A DNA stretch of 7,249 bases from PALSA-555 sp035468285 (lineage in GTDB: Bacteria > Actinomycetota > Acidimicrobiia > IMCC26256 > PALSA-555): the NCBI GenBank assembly GCA_035468285.1, contig DATISY010000034.1:1-7249 (forward strand), in the 5' to 3' direction. The notes below the pieces were generated by a model that saw nothing but the letters and a program-made list of their open reading frames with translations, had not been told where the DNA came from and did not search any database. How positions within the stretch are numbered: position 1 is the stretch's first letter; every line of letters starts with the position of its first letter. Both the position numbers and the translations under genes were made by a program. Positions 6,650 through 7,249 of the stretch are shown here, one piece after another.

Positions 6650-7167
6650 GCGACACCCGGGTCGTCCTCGACCCGACCGGGGAGCGCCAGGCCCCGACGC
6701 GGGAACGGACCCCGCGACCGGCGACCCTGGACGGCCTCACGGTCGGGCTCCTCGACATCACCAAGGCCCGCGGGAACGTGTTCCTCGACCGGATCGAGCA
6801 GCACCTCACGGCGCGCGGCGGACGCGTGGTCCGCTACGCCAAGCCGACCTTCACCAAGGTGGCGCCGATCGACCTCCGCCACGAGAACTCCGAGAAGTGC
6901 GACGTCGTCATCGAGGCGCTCGCCGACTGAGGATCCTGCACGTCGTGCAGTGTGCACGACACCGTCAACCTGGAGGCCCTCGGCGTGCCCACCGTGTTCG
7001 TCGCATCCACTGAGTTCGTCGACGCCGCCGACGCGCAGTCCGCGGCGCTCGGCGCCGACCCGGCCCGCGTGTTCGTCCCGCATCCGATCCAGGATCGGAC
7101 CGACGACGAGATCCGCGCCCTCGCCGACGCCGCGTTCGAAGACCTCGTGCGCGCCGTCACCACCTAG
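6646..7167 (+). CDS. UGSC-family selenoprotein, Sec encoded by in-frame TGA at 6928-6930
   Basis: Read through the TGA, this gives 173 residues from GTG 6646 to TAG 7165-7167. The N-terminal half has VLDPTGE (7-13), DGLTVGLLDITKARGN (29-44), RYAKPT (63-68) and CDVVIEALAD (85-94). The TGA then falls at residue 95, giving U95-G-S-C98-T-S-C101, followed by SVHDTVNLEALGVPTVFVAS and VPHPI. This matches the UGSC-containing family as I know it, first reported from marine metagenome selenoprotein surveys. Homologs can carry Cys at the Sec position. A perfect hairpin with SECIS-like geometry follows the TGA. Sec95 with Cys98 suggests a redox centre; the biochemical function is unknown to me. It overlaps the Trx-fusion gene by 4 bases (GTGA). 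The alternative is a real stop or point nonsense, leaving a 94-residue fragment. That is unlikely because frame, motif and hairpin all agree. Confidence 0.9.
6928..6930 (+). other. Recoded TGA (selenocysteine codon)
   Basis: This TGA is in frame 282 bases after GTG 6646. Codons on both sides keep the same frame and the same protein-like sequence: VIEALAD before it, GSCTSCSVHD after it. The residue is exactly the U of the family's U-G-S-C signature. Decoding would need SelB and tRNA-Sec, which are not in this window. Confidence 0.88.
6942..6960 (+). promoter_or_regulatory. Candidate bacterial SECIS hairpin
   Basis: GTCGTGCA (6942-6949) is perfectly complementary to TGCACGAC (6953-6960), giving an 8-bp stem with loop GTG (6950-6952). 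Nineteen bases separate the TGA from the loop, and the loop starts with G. As I recall, bacterial SECIS elements have an apical loop 16-37 nt after the UGA, of about 3-14 nt, with a G among its first two bases; all these hold. The hairpin lies inside the coding sequence, over codons 99-105 (TSCSVHD). A weaker competing hairpin, TGCAC/GTGCA at 6937-6949, lies too close to the TGA to serve. Confidence 0.75.
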
Positions 7168-7169
7168 CC

Positions 7170-7249
7170 GTGCTGCTCCTCCACGAGGTCCACCGAGTCC
7201 GGGGGGCCCACGAAGACGAGTTCGAAGCCGCGTTCCGCGACCGTTGGAT
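7170..7249 (+). CDS. Start of a downstream gene, possibly NIPSNAP-like small protein (3' partial)
   Basis: A GTG at 7170, two bases after the selenoprotein stop, opens a frame that runs to the window end (26 codons plus 2 bases). It reads MLLLHEVHRVRG followed by AHEDEFEAAFRDRW. This start resembles small ferredoxin-like-fold (NIPSNAP/Dabb type) proteins, but the fragment is too short for a firm assignment. No Shine-Dalgarno is evident. Spacing suggests it belongs to the same transcription unit as the selenoprotein. Confidence 0.5.
   Translation, partial: MLLLHEVHRVRGAHEDEFEAAFRDRW

Noticed and set aside
6937..6949. Hairpin TGCAC/GTGCA as a regulatory palindrome
   Set aside because: It has only 5 bp with a 3-nt loop, competes with the stronger 8-bp stem, and lies too near the TGA for a SECIS. 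It is probably a by-product of the repeated GTGCA/TGCAC sequence.
6952..7167. Separate small gene of 71 codons starting at GTG 6952
   Set aside because: Its start would lie inside the conserved SVHD motif of the UGSC protein and inside the SECIS-like hairpin. It has no ribosome-binding site and is better explained as the C-terminal part of the selenoprotein.
1..7249. CRISPR arrays, insertion sequences, tRNA or rRNA genes
   Set aside because: I saw no spaced direct repeats, transposase motifs, terminal inverted repeats or tRNA-like cloverleaf sequence on reading; no dedicated search could be run.

Overview
The window is very GC-rich, with strong G/C preference at third codon positions and several GTG starts. 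It has actinobacterial-type SerC, actinobacterial-style gene overlaps and a candidate leaderless promoter. I infer a high-GC actinobacterium, plausibly of the Acidimicrobiia, but no taxonomic marker here proves this. All supported genes are on the + strand and tightly packed. The longest gene-free stretch is 72 bases (2550-2621).

Left (1-2549): the 3' part of an MBOAT (AlgI-like) membrane O-acyltransferase is followed after one base by a membrane-anchored SGNH-hydrolase (DUF459-like) protein. Such pairs typically carry acyl groups across the membrane and place them on extracellular glycans. Middle (2622-4029): a Tat-type, single-domain molybdopterin oxidoreductase (MsrP/YedY/sulfite-oxidase fold) overlaps by 17 bases a four-helix, four-histidine cytochrome b resembling the gamma subunit of formate dehydrogenase-N. 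Together they look like an envelope redox module linked to the quinone pool.

Right (4076-7249): serC (phosphoserine aminotransferase) lies behind a candidate leaderless promoter. It is followed, through GTGA start/stop overlaps, by a thioredoxin-like protein (CPTC motif) fused to a large domain I do not recognise, and then by the most important gene here, a UGSC-family selenoprotein. In that gene an in-frame TGA at 6928-6930 falls exactly at the U of the U-G-S-C motif. The reading frame continues with conserved-looking sequence to a TAG at 7165-7167. A perfect 8-bp hairpin with a 3-nt GTG loop begins 11 nt after the TGA and fits the known geometry of bacterial SECIS elements. Conventional annotation would cut this gene into two unrelated ORFs. 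The start of another gene (7170 onward) follows after two bases.

The serC / thioredoxin-fusion / UGSC cluster is the most interesting part. It suggests a small, little-characterised selenium/thiol redox system: a Trx-like protein co-translated with a Sec-Cys-Cys protein. The serine-biosynthesis gene upstream could be coincidental or could reflect supply of the Sec precursor serine. The Sec machinery (selA, selB, selC, selD) is not in this window and must be sought elsewhere in the genome.
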